Shown here: positions 25,506 through 38,598 of the stretch, in pieces
Layout: the number at the start of each line of letters is the position of its first letter
Numbering within the stretch: the stretch's first letter is position 1
Assembly: GCA_964007475.1 (NCBI GenBank)
Contig: OZ023275.1
Span: 5,518,001 to 5,582,000 of the forward strand
Source: Hybos culiciformis
Taxonomy: Eukaryota > Arthropoda > Insecta > Diptera > Hybotidae
Length of the DNA stretch: 64,000 bases
Reading direction: 5' to 3'
The notes under the pieces: model-generated
Seen by the model: only the letters and a program-made list of their open reading frames with translations
The model's database searches: none
What the model was told of the DNA's origin: nothing
Program-made: the position numbers and the translations under genes

Positions 25506-27098
25506 AATAACATTTTTACTACTAATAACTAATCGAATTATTTACTAAGATAATTTTCAAGAGTGTTCATTAAGTGAAATTAAATTATCTAATATTTTTA
25601 GTTAAAAGATTATTTATCAATTTTTTTTGCTTTTATTTTTTATTTTTTTAATATATTGATTTAGATTTGATTTTTTTATTTAGAATTTCGCAATAATGTT
25701 AAGATAAAACTGAAAATATAGAATGAAGAAATGAAACTTAAAATTTCAATTACGCCCGCGCTTTTAAAGAAATTTTCATGAGATTTTGGTATTCGGAAAT
25801 TGACTTGTAGCAACAAAACTATACAATATTAATGATAATATGACTAATTAAAAACACATTTTTCGTCGACATATAAATGAGAAAATTTCTTGCAAGTGAT
25901 TTTTATACAAATAATTAGGTATTTCCTATTATGTGATTTTAAATTAAGATATTTAAAAAAAAAATAAATAAATCATATTATAATAATTAAAATAAAAAAT
26001 TGGCATAAAATCATGTTCATCTTATGTCTCTATCTTATGTCGTATTTACAAAAAAAAAATTTTATTCAAATATTATTCCAATTCTAATAATTATAAGATT
26101 AAAAATTATACCTAATTATTAATAATAAAATTTTAATGTTAGCAACAGTGAGGAATGTTAATATAGTTTTATTCAAAACGTTATTAAGTTATTTTTCATT
26201 ATTATTTATACTTATCTGAATTTATTTAGCCATATATTATTACATTTATGTAATTCGTATCTTTTCATGAATTCCTAAAAGAAAAAAGCAATGTAAATTT
26301 TTAATCTAAATTTTCTGGTCAATGACCGCGTGAAGAAATTTTTTTTTATCTATTTCGTGTTTTATATCTCGGAATTTTCAAAAATTGATGTAATAATACA
26401 ATTATATAGATATGTTTTCCAAAGGCTATACTTTTATTTGCAAACTATATGTATGATGAGTTAGTTTATTTTGCATGATTTGAAGGAATTTTTGGCTAAA
26501 TTTGACATGATAATGTGAATTTTGTTTTAGTGCAGAACAGTAAAATTTTAGGCTTTTTATTTTTAGTATAATCAATTCCCGTCTAGCAAATTTTTCTATA
26601 CAAAACATAATATAAAATTTTGAATTGCCTTCAATATAAAAAATTGAATTTGAAGAAGAAAAAAAATTGCAGAACAGTATAAATGAGCCCGAAATTAAAT
26701 TAAAAAAAATTTTTTTATACCCAAAATAACGATATATTAAGAATTATAATAACCCAATAATAATAATAATTATATCTGCTTTCTTAGTAAGTAAGTTTTT
26801 GCTCGTCAGTATGTTATTTCACGTACGTGTATACCTTAAAGAAGAAAAAGTTCATTTACCTGCCCTAAAACAAATTTAAAAACATTTACAGTTTTTGAAA
26901 TTTTTGCACGGTATGTATTTTTTTTATTTATTTTTTTTTGTAATATACAGTCTCCAAATAAATATTTGCATAAAGATCAATTTTCCGATCAACGTAGGAA
27001 AAAAAAAACAAATTTTTTTTTATATAAATTTGTTTTTTTTTTGTAAAAAACATTAATTTTTTTTGTTTCTTTGATGTATTTAATTCGCTTGTATTCTT

Positions 27099-27124
27099 AA
27101 AAAAAAAAAAAAAAAAAAAAAAAA
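27099..27124 (+). repeat. Poly-A tract, 26 bases
   Basis: The longest uninterrupted A run noticed. The sequence on its 3' side (27125-27230) is more complex than the surroundings, but the orientation does not fit a retroposed tail for it. Confidence 0.8.
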
Positions 27125-28199
27125 TTGTTAACAATCGATTGATGGCAACAAGATTTATTTCCACAAGGATAACGTTATATGACAGCATCTTAACATAATT
27201 CAACACGGTTTTAATCATGTTCATCACTGAGAAAATAAAAGTGTTATAAAATTTAGCTTTGTAAGTTTGTAAGTGAAGATTTTGGTGTTTTTTTTTGTTT
27301 GTCTAAATGGTTTCCGGCGATTTGTTTATAAACACATATTAAGTACTGAGTTTTGAAATTAAATAATATTGTGAATAGAAAGACTTTGCAACATAAACGT
27401 TGGCCGGTCAAGGGTTAATTCTTTAAATTTCTTAGAGAGAACAAGAGTTTTAAGGTTTGGTCCTTAAAAAAAAATTTTAATTTTGTAGAATTTTGTTGTT
27501 TGTTTCAACAAAGCAATTAACATTAAAAATTTTTCTACGTAAAATGTGAAAAATAGTTTTTGGGTTGAAGTTTGTCTGGCTAGCTCGTCCACCCATGCTA
27601 CTTTTAAGATCAGAGTGAACGAATGCGATCAAAACAAACTTTCGCATACCTTAATAAATAAAACAAAGAAGTTCAACAAGTTATTATAAATTGGACGGAA
27701 TAGAATTAATTATACACAATTTTTCAATCATATTATGTGGTAATAAATATTGCATTATACATATGTCTAAAATAAGAGTAGGTAAATTATTTATAACAAA
27801 TTAATGGTGTAAAATTACAAATGTCAATAAATTGGAACATAGGCTTAATCGGAAATAAAATCATAATAAGAACAAACATACAACATTAGCATGCTATTCT
27901 TTTGTAAAACCCACTAATCAGTACAATTTTTGATCGTAATAATCATTTAAATTCTTTAGTTATATGCTTTAGTTATTAGTTTTATGACTATACATACCTA
28001 TATATCTCAAAACTTTATTAGAAATAAAAACTCTTGTAAAAAGATAAAAAAAATTACTGCAGCACTAAAATAAGATACATTACAAAAATTATAAAACAAA
28101 AATGTGTGGAAATTCTTATCAACATTATTATATCAAATAAGAGCCAATTGCATTTCATTTGTTTTCATTATTAAAACAAAAAGCGAAAAAAAGAAAAGA

Positions 28200-28280
28200 A
28201 AAAATAAATAAATAAATAAATATTGGCGGCGCGGCGGCTCATGTTAACAACAGGTTTCTCGTCAATCACCACCCTTAGGC
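28200..28280. other. AAAT tract followed by a GC-rich patch
   Basis: An (AAAT)n run (about 28201-28222) is followed by ggcggcgcggcggctc (28227-28242) and about 40 bp of mixed sequence. This is the most GC-rich stretch in the window. On the minus strand an ATG at about 28242-28244 would start MSRRAANIYL, but that frame runs straight into the low-complexity tract. It may be a small exon or regulatory patch. Unrecognised. Confidence 0.25.
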
Positions 28281-30918
28281 GAAAAACAAAAATAACACAA
28301 ATCCAATAACAATTTCTATGAGAATTTTATACAGCTTCCCAGTCATTATATTTATGCGTATTGCACAAAAGAAAAACAAATTTAAAATATTAACAACTTT
28401 AGGAAAAAGAAAATTATGCTGGAGCATATCTCTTTTTTTTTATATACATAAAACATATAAGCGCATTTTGTTTTAAGTTCACTTGAGAACAGTTTATATA
28501 TTAAATACTGTATCGGACTAAGTTAAGTTTTTTTTAATTTAAATATCTTTGGAATGTATTATTCCATAATTCCAATTTTTGTAAATTTTAGTATAGAGGT
28601 AAGATTTCTTTTTAAGTTTTAAGTTTATTTTCGGCCTAGATTCAATGTAAAATAATATTTAAACTACTTAGTGTTATACGTTAGTGAAGTTGAAGTTTCT
28701 AAAAATTTGGTATAAATTTTAATTTCTTCCATCTATATTGATACTTATGTAAGAAAACGAAATGAAAAATATGTGCTCAGTGTCGAAAAATATGATTCAC
28801 TTTAGCATTAAAATGTGGAAAAAAATATGTTCACACCTCTTAAGGGGCATAGAATGTTTACAATTGTATTAGGAAGTTTAAAATAATTAACTTAACATTG
28901 ATATTTTTAATATCTAAAAGTAATTATGATTATTTTAATCCAACACATCTTCTGCAACATAATATGTGTAGATTTAACTAACCTTAATACGTCCCTGATC
29001 GTCTTTATTTGTAAATCAAAATATTATTGGCACCTTAAAATAAGTTCTTTCAATTTACATATTTCCCATTTCAATTTTTTTTTTTTTTTTACATTTTGAT
29101 CCTTATTATTCACTCTAACAACCATCATCATGGCACTCTGTTTTCATCAATTTTCAATGGTCTTAAATAATCTCGATCTGTCCAGTCTATATCTTTGATA
29201 AAAAAATAAAAAAAATGTATATGCGCATTCTAAAAACAAATCAACAAAATACCAAAAATAATGGGAGAATATCTGCATATCAAAAAACAGCGAAAAGATT
29301 TGCAATCATTTTTTACCTCATTGTTCTGTTAGGATTTTTTTTTATTTGGCTTGCAGTGATGATAATTTTCGTTGATATGAATTAGGGATAGCAAGATGTA
29401 ATTTATTTGAGAATTTTTTTTTTTAAACTTATAGAAGATGCAATGTTAATATACATTGTATTTTTAAGATTCTGGCTTTAATTGGGAAATCAAAATAGTA
29501 ATCATACAGTAAATAGTTAGGTAAGTTGTCTAAGAACCAATTGGGAAGACTTTGGCAAAGTGAGATATTAGTAAAGTGACAAATATTGCAAACGAAAACA
29601 GGTTGATTTAATTTATTAATTAAAAAATATATAAGAAATATAAGAAACATCAAATTATTATGTTTTTGCATGGTTTTAAAAACGATTTTCTTTAATATTT
29701 AATAAACTTTAATTGAAAAATGTTAATAGATGTACTTTGGGCAAACTAATTGACTTAAAAAAAAAATAAATCATGGTTCTCTAACTTACACTATTAATAT
29801 TTATCGATCTTCTAATTAAAGTACTCTATGTTGACTATTGAATAAAGCATTCACCATAACTAACCGGTACGATATTTCGGTTGATAAAATTATAATGTTT
29901 TTATTGTATACCCTGAATGACCTACAAGTGATGAATTTCATTGATTTGATATATACACGATCTTTTTTTTAAAACATTTCGCTTTTTAGAATTTTTTAAC
30001 ATTATTTTGGAGTGGGCTATTATCTCTTTTACAGCTTCTTATATCCTACTTAACAGTATTAAATATTACATTGACTTAAAGAAAACAAAAAAAAAACGTA
30101 ATATTAATTTTACATCACCTCAACGTAAAAAAAAAAGCTATTTTAACTTTTTTCATTCATGCTGCAGCATAAGCATAATATATATACGTATACAAAGTAC
30201 ATAATATGATGCTTTAACATCCAAAATAAATATATATATATGTAATGCAGTATATTTATATGTAGAACAAAACTTATATTTGCAAATTATTATGCGAAAA
30301 ATATTATAATAATAATGCCCTCATCACGCATATCAAAAAAAAGCTATTTTCGAGTTGTTAAAAAAAAATCTATAAAAATATGCGCTAAGATGAATCAAAA
30401 ATAAAATTTTATTTTTTCGTTAATTATACGAGGTTCATGTAATGGTTTTCCTTTCCTCAAGTTAGATAATTATTAACTTGGGTAAAATAGTTTTAAAATG
30501 TGTGCTCAAATTCAAAATTTGAGTGGTTTAATAAGCAATTGGGTTTACCAAATTATTATTCAACTAATATTTTGATATTTTTGATGAATTTAAGTTTAGT
30601 TCTCTATGATAGTACTGTTGAAAAAGGACAAAATATTCATAACTCCCTTATTTCAGAATATCTTCTTCAGATTTGAAAATATTAATGGGATCATTTTTTA
30701 ATTATTTTGGAAAGAATACTTTGATATTTGATTGGGGAACCTTTATATTTCTAGTCAACTCACAATTTTATCCCCTTTTTCGTTTCCCATTCTAGGTATT
30801 TTATTTCGAGTGGTTAATAAATAGTAAAAAAATTAACAAAACAAATTTTTGAACATGGTCGACTTGTATCCAAATAATAAAAGTTTGTTTTGTTTCATAA
30901 ATAAACATTTTCAACTCT

Positions 30919-31203
30919 CTAGAAGGTTAATGATAAAATCATATTATTTTTTTTAATATTATATTTAAAAAAGTTAAGATTTAACACTTCATACGGCAGC
31001 GAGTGAAGAAATGCTTTAAGGCGCTGAAGAAATTTGTAATTTTCTTTTGAGCCTTTATTCCTGAATATTACAAAAATAAAAAAAACAAAAAAAAAATTAA
31101 AAATAAAAATAATACTTAATATAATGATTTTGAACCAAAAAGTAAATGCCCAGTGATGAAAACAAAAGAATGTCCGAAAGTGTAAACTACATTTGCTGCA
31201 CAT
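30919..31203 (-). CDS. Weak candidate small membrane protein or exon
   Basis: An ATG at 31201-31203 opens 94 codons to TAG at 30919-30921. The start region (MCSKCSLHFRTFFCFHHWAF) has mixed composition. A long hydrophobic run (IIILSIIFIF...FFVFFIFVIF) could be one or two membrane segments. The C-part (NKGSKENYKFLQRLKAFLH, then LPYEVLNLNFFK) is more normal in composition. A T-rich tract ending in ttcag at about 31070 precedes the C-part, so that part alone could be a terminal exon. About one ORF this long is expected by chance in this window, and the hydrophobic run is low-complexity. Treat as tentative. Confidence 0.2.
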   Translation of the reverse strand: MCSKCSLHFRTFFCFHHWAFTFWFKIIILSIIFIFNFFFVFFIFVIFRNKGSKENYKFLQRLKAFLHSLPYEVLNLNFFKYNIKKNNMILSLTF

Positions 31204-33906
31204 AATGTTGTTGCCCTCGCGGAAAACATATATATGTACATATCATCTATATATATTTTCCTTTAACAAGATTGGTTTTGATAGATTATTATTTTAAGAG
31301 TAAAGGAAAATTTCGCTTTGTTTTGCGAAATGAATCTGGGCAACACAAAAAAAAAAAGTTAATTACCAGATAAATCATCAACAATTATTATTATATTGAT
31401 GGAATAAAATCGATATTAATTTGTTCCAAAATTGGTCTGATCTTTATTTTTCTTTATTTTTTTCTTTATATATAGTTATGAGGCAGTGTTAAAATTATTG
31501 AAATTTTTTAGGATAATTAAGAAAACTGTTATGATCTCGTTTATCAGGGAAAGAAATATAAGTAATATATTTCTATTCACGCTTTAAATTTTGAAAGGCC
31601 TTTAAAAAAAAAGGAGAAAAATAAAATTAAAAATTCAAAAATAATGTGAAGGGAAGATAACAGAGTGGCGCTAAAATGTCAAGATTATTATATAATATTT
31701 TCGTGGTATTAGTGAACAGTAGTTTTAGGTCGATTGAGATGAAAAATTCGTTCAGAATATTTTCGAAAGATTGTTTCTTTTTTTCAGTTAATCGACAAGG
31801 CTCAACTAATAATTGATAACTTTTTATCGTTTAAAAAAGTTTCTTAAAATTATATAATAAATTAAAGCATATGTACTTTTTACTCAACTCTTTAGTTAAA
31901 AAAATCCAAATACTTTAAGTAACTTTCATAAATTTTGTTACTTATGTATCCATATAATTACTTACTTTTGTATTCATATATTTAGTTGAGATCATTTGAG
32001 CTAATTTTTAATTTCGAAAATATTGTCACAAAAAGCCACAGATTTGTTGAAAATATCAACCAATTAGAAAGCAAAACGAAAAAATGATACGAATAAGGTA
32101 ATTCTGAGTAATAAAGGTAATCCTGTAGTTTGTTTAGATATAAATTAGAGATGCACTTATAAGGCATTGGCCCTGTGAAAATAAAAAAACAAATAGAATA
32201 AAAATTTTAATTATTTTTTCTACAATTTATGTAAATGTGTATTTTCAAAATTAAAAATATACATTTAATTTTTGATACTTAATAAATTAATATTTTAAAT
32301 TAAACTCTTATTTAACTAACATACAACTCTTTTAAAATAGTTTAAGCTTACAATTATATATATTTTATTTACAATAATTTTTATACAATTAGTTAATTTA
32401 TTATATATATAATATTTTGATCTGAATTTTTTTTTTTTTAAGAGAGACTGATTATTATCATATTTTTTAATATATTTAATTAATTTCAATTAAAATAATT
32501 TCATGTAAATTATTTGAAATCTCTTTTTTATAAATTTCTTTTAAATTAAAAATATAGATTCCCAACGGATAAAGAAATTATATTCATAAATACTTTAAAA
32601 AGTTGAAAGAAAATTGGAATTTTTAGAATTTCTTATTACAATATTCTAGAGATGTCATTATTAGTTTTTCACCTTTTTAATTTTTGATGAGTGTAGAATT
32701 TAGCATAATTTATTTTACTTTGCTGACATTCGACTTTTAATTCTACATTTCTTCATAATTAAAAATAAAAATTGAAATTGAAATTTAATTAAACTTATTA
32801 AACTAATGATAAAATTAATACAATTTAATTTAATTTATTTATTTTTTTTTTTAAATAATTAAATTTATCACAGCAATTATATCAAGCTAAATACTTATTA
32901 TATACTTTATAATTATAATGCAAATTCGAATTTATTATGATAAAATTAATTTATCAACAAAGTTGTTTATTTCAAAAGAAAAAACATTAAGAATTGTATA
33001 TGAAATAAGTTATATATTATAATAGTTATATTACATAATTTTGAAAATTATCCAGTTAATACTCGAGTTCATATAGATATGGAAAAAATCAATAATAATT
33101 TAGAAATTTGATAAATGAAAAATTTATATGCTAAAATATCAGAAACATAAAAATTTTCAATCTGAAAGATCTATTGTATATTATGGTTTGGTTATTCAGT
33201 AGTTTATTATCTAAATTATTTTAGTTTTCAATATTTTAATAAGTATTTTTTTCGGAATGGTTTTTTTTTTTTTTTAAATGAATGTTTTTAAAATATTTTT
33301 TTGTTAATGTTTTTTTTGAATGTTGTGTTTCTTATTATATTTTTTAATTAATTTTTTTTAATAATAGGAACTAATTTATAAGACACAATTTTATCAGTTT
33401 TTTTTTTTTGTTAAATATAAAAAATTTTGCATTCACATACAAATATTTAGATAATTAAATTTTATATAAGAAAAAATATTTATTGGAATACTTTTGCGGT
33501 AGTCTTTCAATATTACAAATATTTCTTTAATTTTTTTTATATATTATTATGATTAAATAATTTACAATTTTTCAAATATTAAATATCTTATATAAAAATA
33601 AAAGAAAATACTTTTAAAGGACGTAAAAATATATAATATATACTTTTTAAAAAAGGCTGGGGACGTAAATAAATTAAGTAATTAAAAATAATAAATAAAT
33701 GGAATGTTATATGAAAATACATATTGAATTTTGGGTTTTTTTTTTTAAACCATTTAAGAAAAAAAAAATAAATTAATTTAATAATTAAATAAATTAAGAG
33801 ATGAATTTTTTTTATATATATTTATATGATATTATTTTTGATTCTAAGTACTTTTTTTTTTTTTGCAATTATTTATAGTGGAAATGATGATGAATTATTT
33901 TTAACT

Positions 33907-33956
33907 TGATTAACAATATCCGTAACTTTTTTTTACGTTACGGATATTGTTAATCA
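33907..33956. other. Perfect 20-bp inverted repeat (hairpin) in the 3' flank of the minus-strand gene
   Basis: The left arm TGATTAACAATATCCGTAAC (33907-33926) is the exact complement of the right arm at 33937-33956, with a 10-base loop. It lies about 165 bases past the stop codon on the gene's side, so it would be in the 3' UTR if transcription extends that far. A perfect 20-bp stem this long is rare by chance. It could be a stem-loop decay or stability element, or a very small foldback insertion. It is too short for an ordinary MITE and has no visible target duplication. Confidence 0.7.
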
Positions 33957-34118
33957 TTTATGAATTTTCCATCATTTTTCTAATGTCTTCTTTTCACTTA
34001 AAAAAAAAACACTTGAAATTTTATGAGTGAATCCCTGAATGGAATGTATACAGCTAATCAAATTATTTCGATTGTTTTAAAATGGTGGATATATTATTAT
34101 AATTTTAATATTCAATTT

Positions 34119-34724
34119 TTAATGTCGTCTTTGATTATTATTATTATTATTATTATTATTTTTTTGTCTAGCTAATTGTCTAGCTCGTCGTTCTCTAATC
34201 TTTTGGCACATTTCTTTATTTTTCTTATCTTCTAAACTGTTATAACTGGTACTAATGTTTGCCGAGGTATTACTTAACGATGCTGCAGAATAATAACTGC
34301 TATCACTGCCAAAACTTGAATTTGCACTCAAATTATCACCACAATATTTAAATTCACGTATACGTTGATTTAATGCTCTCCACATGCCGGTGACAAATTC
34401 CATATAACGTACTTTTAAAAATTTCAAATCAATTTCATCAATTGTCTCTGAGTTACGTTTAATTGTGCGAAATTTTAATCGATTTAACATCATATCGTTT
34501 CGAGATATTGTATTAATTTTAGGATGAATATGTGTATCATTGATAGCTTTTTCAATGAAACATAAAACATTTTTCGATGATTGCAATAAGTCTGTCAATT
34601 CTTTGGTTAGATTACTTTGGTAATTACTAGATTTTTTGCCATCTGGACCTTTTTGCTTATTGCGAAAGAATGCCAATGATGCAACATAAATTTGTGCATG
34701 TCTATGCCAACGATATAAAGTAAT
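34119..34724 (-). CDS. Last coding exon of a secreted helical glycoprotein, possibly Unpaired-like cytokine
   Basis: On the minus strand a ctttcattacag acceptor (AG at 34725-34726) is followed by 201 codons and TAA at 34119-34121. The exon begins in phase 0 with ITLYRWHRHAQIYVASLAFF, continuous with the PANN end of the 37903-38052 exon. Three amphipathic stretches look helical: YRWHRHAQIYVASLAFF, LTKELTDLLQSSKNVLCFIE and LKFLKVRYMEFVTGMWRALN. The tail is Ser/Asn-rich with several N-glycosylation sequons (NLS, NSS, NTS, NIS), then basic (RERRARQLARQK), then nine Asn encoded by an ATT repeat, then QRRH. Cysteines in VLCF, KYCG and EMCQ, with one in an earlier exon, could form two disulfides. 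The helices, sequons and basic tail fit a secreted four-helix ligand such as Unpaired (Drosophila JAK/STAT, about 400 residues). That name is my guess, at about one in three. Confidence 0.88.
   Translation of the reverse strand: MTLYRWHRHAQIYVASLAFFRNKQKGPDGKKSSNYQSNLTKELTDLLQSSKNVLCFIEKAINDTHIHPKINTISRNDMMLNRLKFRTIKRNSETIDEIDLKFLKVRYMEFVTGMWRALNQRIREFKYCGDNLSANSSFGSDSSYYSAASLSNTSANISTSYNSLEDKKNKEMCQKIRERRARQLARQKNNNNNNNNNQRRH
34134..34160 (-). repeat. ATT microsatellite encoding poly-Asn
   Basis: Nine ATT units on the plus strand read as AAT codons on the minus strand and give nine Asn near the C-terminus. Likely length-polymorphic. Confidence 0.8.
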
Positions 34725-37700
34725 CTGTAATGAAAGAAAAAAAAAATTTTGTCAAAAAAACAATTTCTCAAAATTTTAAATAAAAACAAAATGTTGATAG
34801 TTGAAAATACTTTACAAAGAAAAAAAAAAAATTAATAAAAATAATATGCGCTGCTTGCAAACAAAATGTGGAAGAAAGTGGATAGTATAGTGTAGAATAA
34901 AGAAATATTTAGGTGACAGTTTACTTTTCTTTTTATACATTTAATTGAATTCGTAAAAATAACATTTATACACATATCTACATATATTTTATTTTCATGT
35001 CACGGTTATTCTGGCCGTTGCTAATTAATGTGAGCTACTTAACACTGCCATACAATTAAAATTATTGTTTGTTATATGGTTTTAAAAAAAAAAAAACAAG
35101 AAAAACAAAAGAGATTATTTTTAAAATAAGAAGAAGATAAAGAGGTGAAAAATTGAAGATTTAATCGAGTGTTGTATATGTTTGTGGAAAAGTGAATCAT
35201 GATCATGATCAGAAGTTGTTGCATAAAAAAAAATATGTAGTTTTTATTCTAAAAAGGAATTATGCCGACTACTTTTTCACTTCCTGCCTTAGGCAAATAA
35301 TAATAAAAATAATCACGAATAAATTCATAAATTCCTTATGATTTTTATTTTTAAAACTTTTGCAATGCCTTTAATTTTATTATAAAAACCAAATTTAGAT
35401 ATTTTTTTTAATTTTCAAAATTCTTTAAATGGGTTGTTCCCATATTACTAGGTATATATGTATTTAATATTAATTTTCTTATGATTGAAAAATGCATAAT
35501 GAATGCATTTAATATAGAATTCTGTATAGAATTTTGTTTGACAGAAATTAATATTAAAGAATAAAAATAATTAATAAATTTAGAAAATGTGAGATAGAAA
35601 ATTTAAAAAATATAATTCTACATTTCAAATGAAGTTTATTATTTTTTTGCAATAATTAACTATTGACGTTTCCAACAAAATACCAATATATATATTTTAT
35701 ATAAATTCACTGTGTACATATTAAATGCCTGAAATAAACTAGGATTTATATTTTTCATAATTTCCTGATGGATTGAAACATATATATTGAAGTGAATAAA
35801 TAATAATATTATAAAAAGAAAAAAAAAACACTATTTTATACGTTACAGAAAATATTTGAGATGGATTGATGTTTTGCAATCAAAATACATATGTTTATAA
35901 CTTCATACTTGAAAAATATATCTTATATTTTCTTTATATATTGTAGTAAGAAATTTTTTTTTAAGTAAATTAAATTAAAAATATCGATTACAACTAGTTC
36001 TTATTTTTCTCTATTTAACACCTCTCTTTCAAACTGGTATATTTTTCTTAGTTTTTCATTTTATTTATGTTTTAAAATTAAATCTAAGTTTACACATTGT
36101 CCAACTTAAGTATCTTATAAGTCTATGATTTATTGAAACAAGAAAATAAAATATTTTCCTTATAAATAAGAAATTATGTGGTTAAACGTCAAACGTCTTT
36201 CTAAAGTTTAATATTTGTAATAAATTAAAATATTTTATATGCCTTATATTTAATTATATTAGATTTATGTTATAAAAATCATAAAGCTCAGTCTGCATAA
36301 GTCTATATGAGTAAACGCATATACATAAATGTTTGTACATATATGTGAAAATTTTAAGTGTACAATTAATATAGTGGCGCCTTTTGAAATTACTAACAAA
36401 TGAATAAAAAAAAAACAAAAAAATTAACAACATGAAGATACTATTAAAAAAATTTTTTTTTTTTAACTTGATAATTTTCATCTTTAATGTTTTAAATTAT
36501 TTAGCCAGCGGCAAAATAATTTACAATATTCTTTACTTTTTTTTTTTTTTTAAATATTTTTAGCTTTATATAACTTCAATAAAAGGGTGGTGGTGTTACA
36601 TTACACTGTGATTTTTTCGTTTTTTTTTTTTCGGCATTATCCTTGGGCATAATTTTTTCATCTCAGTAACTACATATATGTAAAAATATACATAAATACA
36701 TAATGTATGTAAAAATAAAATAAAAAAAAAAAAAAGATGCCGAATACCTACTTATTGTGGGAAATTTTATTTCAATATTTTCCTTTTTCGGCAAAAAAAA
36801 AAGAAAAAAACTTGAAAACCACTTTTTTATGTGTGGTTTAAGTTTTTCTTTTTGTTGTTATCGTCGTTTTATGTAAGTAGATATATATATGATTTTTGCA
36901 AATAAAAATAAATAAAAATTGAAAAAAAAAAAAAAAAACAAAACAAAAGGAGAAAAATCATAACAGTTTTGAATGTTTGCTGAAGAAATTATAGTTAATT
37001 ACTTAAATTGATAGTTTCTTTAATGTTAAGAAAAATAAAATAAAAACAAAAATTAAGGAAAATAAAAAAATATAAGAAAAAGGAAAACAAAAAAAAAAAA
37101 AAATAAAGAGAGTCTCTCGGCATTAATGGTATACATATGTATAAATGTGTTGAAAAATAAAATCAAGTTTATTATTATTTTTTTTATTTTGTTTTATATA
37201 GTATAAATAACTATATATAGATATATTTGTACATAATATTTATATTCTTTTAACAAAGAGATAATTGAGGCTAAAATATGTGATAATTGGATTCGGGTTA
37301 TAATATAATTAAAAGGTATTTTCAAGCCAATAATGAATATTTATGTGTATATATAGAATATATAAATGTTGTGTATATATATGGACGTAGTACACCATGT
37401 ATTTTATATAAACTTTTATTTTTTTTTTTTGTTGCATGTAGGACTTCTTTTTTTAGAGAGCTTGAGTTGATTAACTAATTGGTTAAATAAAAGCAAAAAA
37501 AAAAAGGTTTCAAATTTATGAAGCTGATGAAGTTAAAATCAAATTTTTAATACTACGATTTTAAGTTTTTTAATTATTAATACTGTTTTTAAATTAACCA
37601 AAATAATTTACTTAGCGCCAATTTATGAGCGATATTCGGAAGACGCATTGAACTTTTTTACTCTATATATAACTACTACTGTTTTCATCACTACGTCTAT

Positions 37701-37902
37701 GTGAAACCGGTATATTTAGTTGGTAATTAATTTTAAGAACAAATCAATAAAATTAATAGAAATATATGTATAAACAAAAAAAAAAATTATAAATGTTTTT
37801 AATGTATTTTCAACTATAAACACACATTAAATAATATTGTTGAATGCGAATTTTAATTAAATCCACATTTTAATTTTTTATTTTATTTTCCAAAATACTT
37901 AC
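34725..37902 (-). other. Intron between the third and last coding exons
   Basis: Begins with donor gtaagt (complement of 37897-37902) after PANN and ends with tacag at 34725-34729. It is 3.2 kb, phase 0, AT-rich with long A and T runs. No mobile element or nested gene recognised. Confidence 0.8.
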
Positions 37903-38052
37903 ATTATTGGCTGGCCTAACGATTTGCAAAAATTTATAAGTTTGATTATGTATTGACCAAGATTTAATATCTTGCACATTAATTGATGGATCTTTTTGTC
38001 CTTCTAATTGCACCTTAGAAAATTTAAGTGATCTACGGAGAGCTTTAAATGC
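37903..38052 (-). CDS. Third coding exon of the secreted helical protein gene
   Basis: A 150-base exon with a tattttcag acceptor (AG at 38053-38054) and a gtaagt donor, both in phase 0, gives 50 residues. It starts AFKALRRSLKFSKVQLEGQK, a likely amphipathic helix, and runs through SINVQDIKSWSIHNQTYKF to LQIVRPANN. NQT is a sequon, and NIT is created across the junction with the last exon (NN|IT). The clean splice signals and unbroken frame with both neighbours make this exon secure even though no homologue could be searched. Confidence 0.88.
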
Positions 38053-38221
38053 CTGAAAATAAAAGAAAAAAAAAAGAAGAAAATTAATAATAATAATAAT
38101 AATAATAATTGATAATATAGTTGTAACATTATTACTTCTATTTTTATTTTCAATAAAAAATATTGACTTTTTCATAGGTCCTTGAAAATAAATAAATTAA
38201 TTAATAAATTTATCTACTTAC
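38053..38221 (-). other. Short intron with ATA microsatellite
   Basis: 169 bases between a gtaagt donor (complement of 38216-38221) and a tattttcag acceptor. It contains (TAA)n at about 38085-38109 and a purine-rich run. Small size is typical of insect introns. Confidence 0.85.
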
Positions 38222-38598
38222 AGCTTTTCTAGATGACGATGATATTGATCCCCGACTTGTATCTTCAATATAAAAACCACCGCATGGATTTTCCCATTCT
38301 AATTGATCTACAGAATGTTTTTTCCTAAATTTTGGTTGATGATAATTTGGATTTGATTTAATTGTAGCTAACAATGATTGTTGTGATTTTGATGAATCTC
38401 TATTATGCCTTTGTTTCGATGATGATTGAATTGCCATTGCTATTGTTGGTTGAATTAACGTTGTTAATTCAATCATAATAATAGCAATAGTTATTATTTT
38501 CTTTATCGACCACAATTTTGTGGTTGATTTTTTTAAACTGAAAACTGATTTGGCAGCCGTTTTGTTAATTGATTTGGTTGCGTCTATATTGCAACCAC
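38222..38598 (-). CDS. Second coding exon: signal peptide or anchor and N-part of the secreted protein
   Basis: The acceptor tatatttacag (AG at 38599-38600) is followed by two bases of a split codon and 125 codons to a gtaagt donor after SSSSRKA. A basic stretch (STTKLWSIKK) leads into a hydrophobic core IITIAIIMIELTTLI and the small-residue end PTIAMA, a good signal peptide with possible cleavage after AMA. The preceding 30 residues would make an unusually long n-region. Alternatively translation could begin at the internal Met (MIELTTLIQPTIAMA), with only UTR upstream. After the signal come a basic Ser/Gln-rich segment, then the HSVDQLEWENPCGGFYIED block with one Cys, then a Ser run. GC and codon variety are above background. 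Confidence 0.82.

Larger units (their letters stand above)
25506..33860. other. Long AT-rich intergenic stretch, no firm gene
   Basis: More than 8 kb. It holds a 26-base poly-A tract (27099-27124), an AAAT tract and GC-rich patch (28200-28280), and a weak membrane-protein-like ORF on the minus strand (30919-31203). It also covers any 3' end of the minus-strand gene that ends at 34119. Other ORFs (for example minus 29429-29671 and 26928-27227) are of chance length for this composition. Confidence 0.4.

Noticed and set aside
26928..27227. 99-codon minus-strand ORF beginning MMNMIKTVLN
   Set aside because: The first third has mixed composition after an acceptor-like ttttctcag, but the rest is poly-Phe from the 26-base A tract and no donor fits.
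29429..29671. 80-codon minus-strand ORF with hydrophobic N-terminus
   Set aside because: Several ORFs this long are expected by chance in 64 kb at this composition, and no promoter or splice support was seen.
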